From Gemmatimonadota bacterium (GTDB lineage Bacteria; Gemmatimonadota; Gemmatimonadetes; Gemmatimonadales; Gemmatimonadaceae), in contig JARIET010000169.1 in the NCBI GenBank assembly GCA_031127185.1, forward strand, positions 1 through 6,490: a stretch of DNA of 6,490 bases, in the 5' to 3' direction. Below are positions 5,499 to 6,490 of the stretch, in pieces. Made by a program: the position numbers and the translations under genes. The notes beneath the pieces were generated by a model that did no database searches, had not been told where the DNA came from, and saw only the letters and a list, made by a program, of their open reading frames with translations. Position 1 is the first letter of the stretch. Each line of letters opens with the position of its first letter.

Positions 5499-6490
5499 TC
5501 AGCGGACCGCGATTTCGCCCAGCCCCGCTGCCTTAAACTTCAGGTTTAGCGATGTCAAATCCGTCGTCACCGCAGCCCACCGCGCCTCAAGCGCCTTGAA
5601 CGCAGTGATCCGTTCAGTGGCGCCAGCCACGACTGCCGTCACCGGCTGCTCATCGGCATCCTGAAGCACGTTGAGCGGGCCGAGTACGCTCGCTGCAGTC
5701 GACGCAAAGGTTTCGCCCGATGAGCCGGCCGCAGGCGCGCCGCCTCGGCCGCCCCCTCTTCCCCCGCGCCCGCCGGCTCCGCCGGCACCGGCGATCGCAA
5801 CGATCTTCGCATCCAGCGAGTCAATCGCAGCGGCCAGCGACGGTGTGCGTGTTTTCCGATCCGCAAGCGCCGCGCGGAGTTCCCGCGCCGTGGCCTGCCT
5901 CGCCACGCTCGTCTCGTGTGCGTCGTACAGCCCGAGTGAAAGCGCGGTTTGCTGCGCGATCGCGGTCGCGCTCGCTTTCACACGCGGATCCATTCGTACG
6001 GCAAACGTCTGCGTATACGCTTGGTCGCCAACGGTGAGTCTGGCGGTGTACGGGCCGGGTGCCACGAACGGGCCTTCGGGTTCACACTTGGTCTGGCGCG
6101 GCGTCGCAGAAATCGGGAGCGAGCAGGGCTGGCCTGTGGGCCGCTCGTAGTGCAGGTCCCAGACCATGCGATGAATGCCCGCGGTGGCCGGCAACGGCTT
6201 GCCGACGCGGAACCAGTACCACGGCGCATTACCGTCATCCTGCGGCGGATCGAATTTGTCGGTGCTGCTGAAGGTCCGGATCACGCGGCCCTTCTCTCCC
6301 ACGATCTCGAGCTTCACCGGGCCACTGGCATTCGCCGCAAGCCGGTACTCAATCACCGCACCATCAGGCGGATTTTCGGCCATCGGCTCGTCCACCGGCA
6401 TCGGCGTGTCGGTGTACATCGAATAGCGCACGCGCGTCGCAGTCGCCGGTTTGAACAATGTGACCGCATCGCGCGCCGCCTTGTCGCTCC
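5499..6490 (-). CDS. VPS10/sortilin-like (BNR-repeat) exported protein, C-terminal part; gene continues beyond the right edge
   Basis: The last 329 residues are visible and the reading frame stays open through the right edge, so the start lies outside. The region matches the C-terminal portion that follows the beta-propeller in large bacterial VPS10/BNR-glycosidase-like exported proteins. A linker (LFKPATATRVRYSMYTDTP, window residues 11-29) comes first. A FlgD-like beta-sandwich follows (ENPPDGAVIEYRL, PVKLEIVGEKGRVIRTFSS, HRMVWDLHYERP), then GPYTARLTVGDQAYTQTFAVRMDPRV (145-170). A helical segment (about 172-233), a Gly/Arg-rich linker (234-259) and a last helical stretch complete it. Cys122 and Cys135 are 13 apart and may pair. 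Such proteins are found in large numbers in Gemmatimonadota and Acidobacteriota, usually with signal peptides, but their substrates are largely unknown. The gene converges on the peptidase pair with a 25-bp gap. Confidence 0.88.
   Translation of the reverse strand, partial: SDKAARDAVTLFKPATATRVRYSMYTDTPMPVDEPMAENPPDGAVIEYRLAANASGPVKLEIVGEKGRVIRTFSSTDKFDPPQDDGNAPWYWFRVGKPLPATAGIHRMVWDLHYERPTGQPCSLPISATPRQTKCEPEGPFVAPGPYTARLTVGDQAYTQTFAVRMDPRVKASATAIAQQTALSLGLYDAHETSVARQATARELRAALADRKTRTPSLAAAIDSLDAKIVAIAGAGGAGGRGGRGGGRGGAPAAGSSGETFASTAASVLGPLNVLQDADEQPVTAVVAGATERITAFKALEARWAAVTTDLTSLNLKFKAAGLGEIAVR

Noticed and set aside
6456..6458. TTG at 6456-6458 as the start of the VPS10-like gene
   Set aside because: The frame stays open to the window edge and the residues upstream continue the family pattern; the TTG is an internal leucine codon.
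1..6490. CRISPR array, tRNA, rRNA, insertion sequence or phage genes
   Set aside because: I saw no regularly spaced direct repeats, tRNA-like cloverleaf, transposase, terminal inverted repeats or phage proteins; the window is packed with ordinary chromosomal genes.

Overview
This 6.5 kb window is high-GC bacterial chromosome. It is densely coded, with short intergenic gaps, GTG starts and start/stop overlaps. The mix of a DinB-like protein, a secreted glutamate carboxypeptidase II-like M28 peptidase, a signal-peptide amidohydrolase and a VPS10/BNR-type exported protein is typical of soil Gemmatimonadota, or less likely Acidobacteriota. That assignment is inferred from gene content, since the window holds no rRNA or other phylogenetic marker.

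Layout. Positions 1-2420 carry four minus-strand genes that read as one operon, in transcription order: a DinB-like putative metalloprotein (1923-2420), a seven-helix membrane protein with a degenerate GGDEF domain (695-1894), a small four-helix membrane protein (305-688) and the N-terminus of an exported amidohydrolase (308 running off the left edge). Gaps are 28 nt, 6 nt and a 4-nt GTGA overlap. A 162-bp divergent intergenic region (2421-2582), containing nested inverted repeats, separates this operon from a plus-strand pair. The pair is a 754-aa secreted M28 metallopeptidase (2583-4847) and a translationally coupled 209-aa exported protein of unknown function (4844-5473). Only 25 bp further, converging on them, is the C-terminal 329 residues of a VPS10/sortilin-like exported protein (5499 running off the right edge).

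How the genes fit together. Four of the seven genes appear to encode envelope or secreted proteins that act on peptides or small molecules (visible signal peptides on three, family-based inference for the VPS10-like one). This suggests scavenging or processing of external peptides. The remaining membrane proteins and the DinB-like protein have no assignable pathway. I saw no mobile element, CRISPR array, RNA gene or defence system. The points most worth a second look are the pseudo-GGDEF receptor, the GCPII-like peptidase that keeps its zinc site but has lost most of the glutamate-recognition residues, and the unknown exported protein coupled to it.
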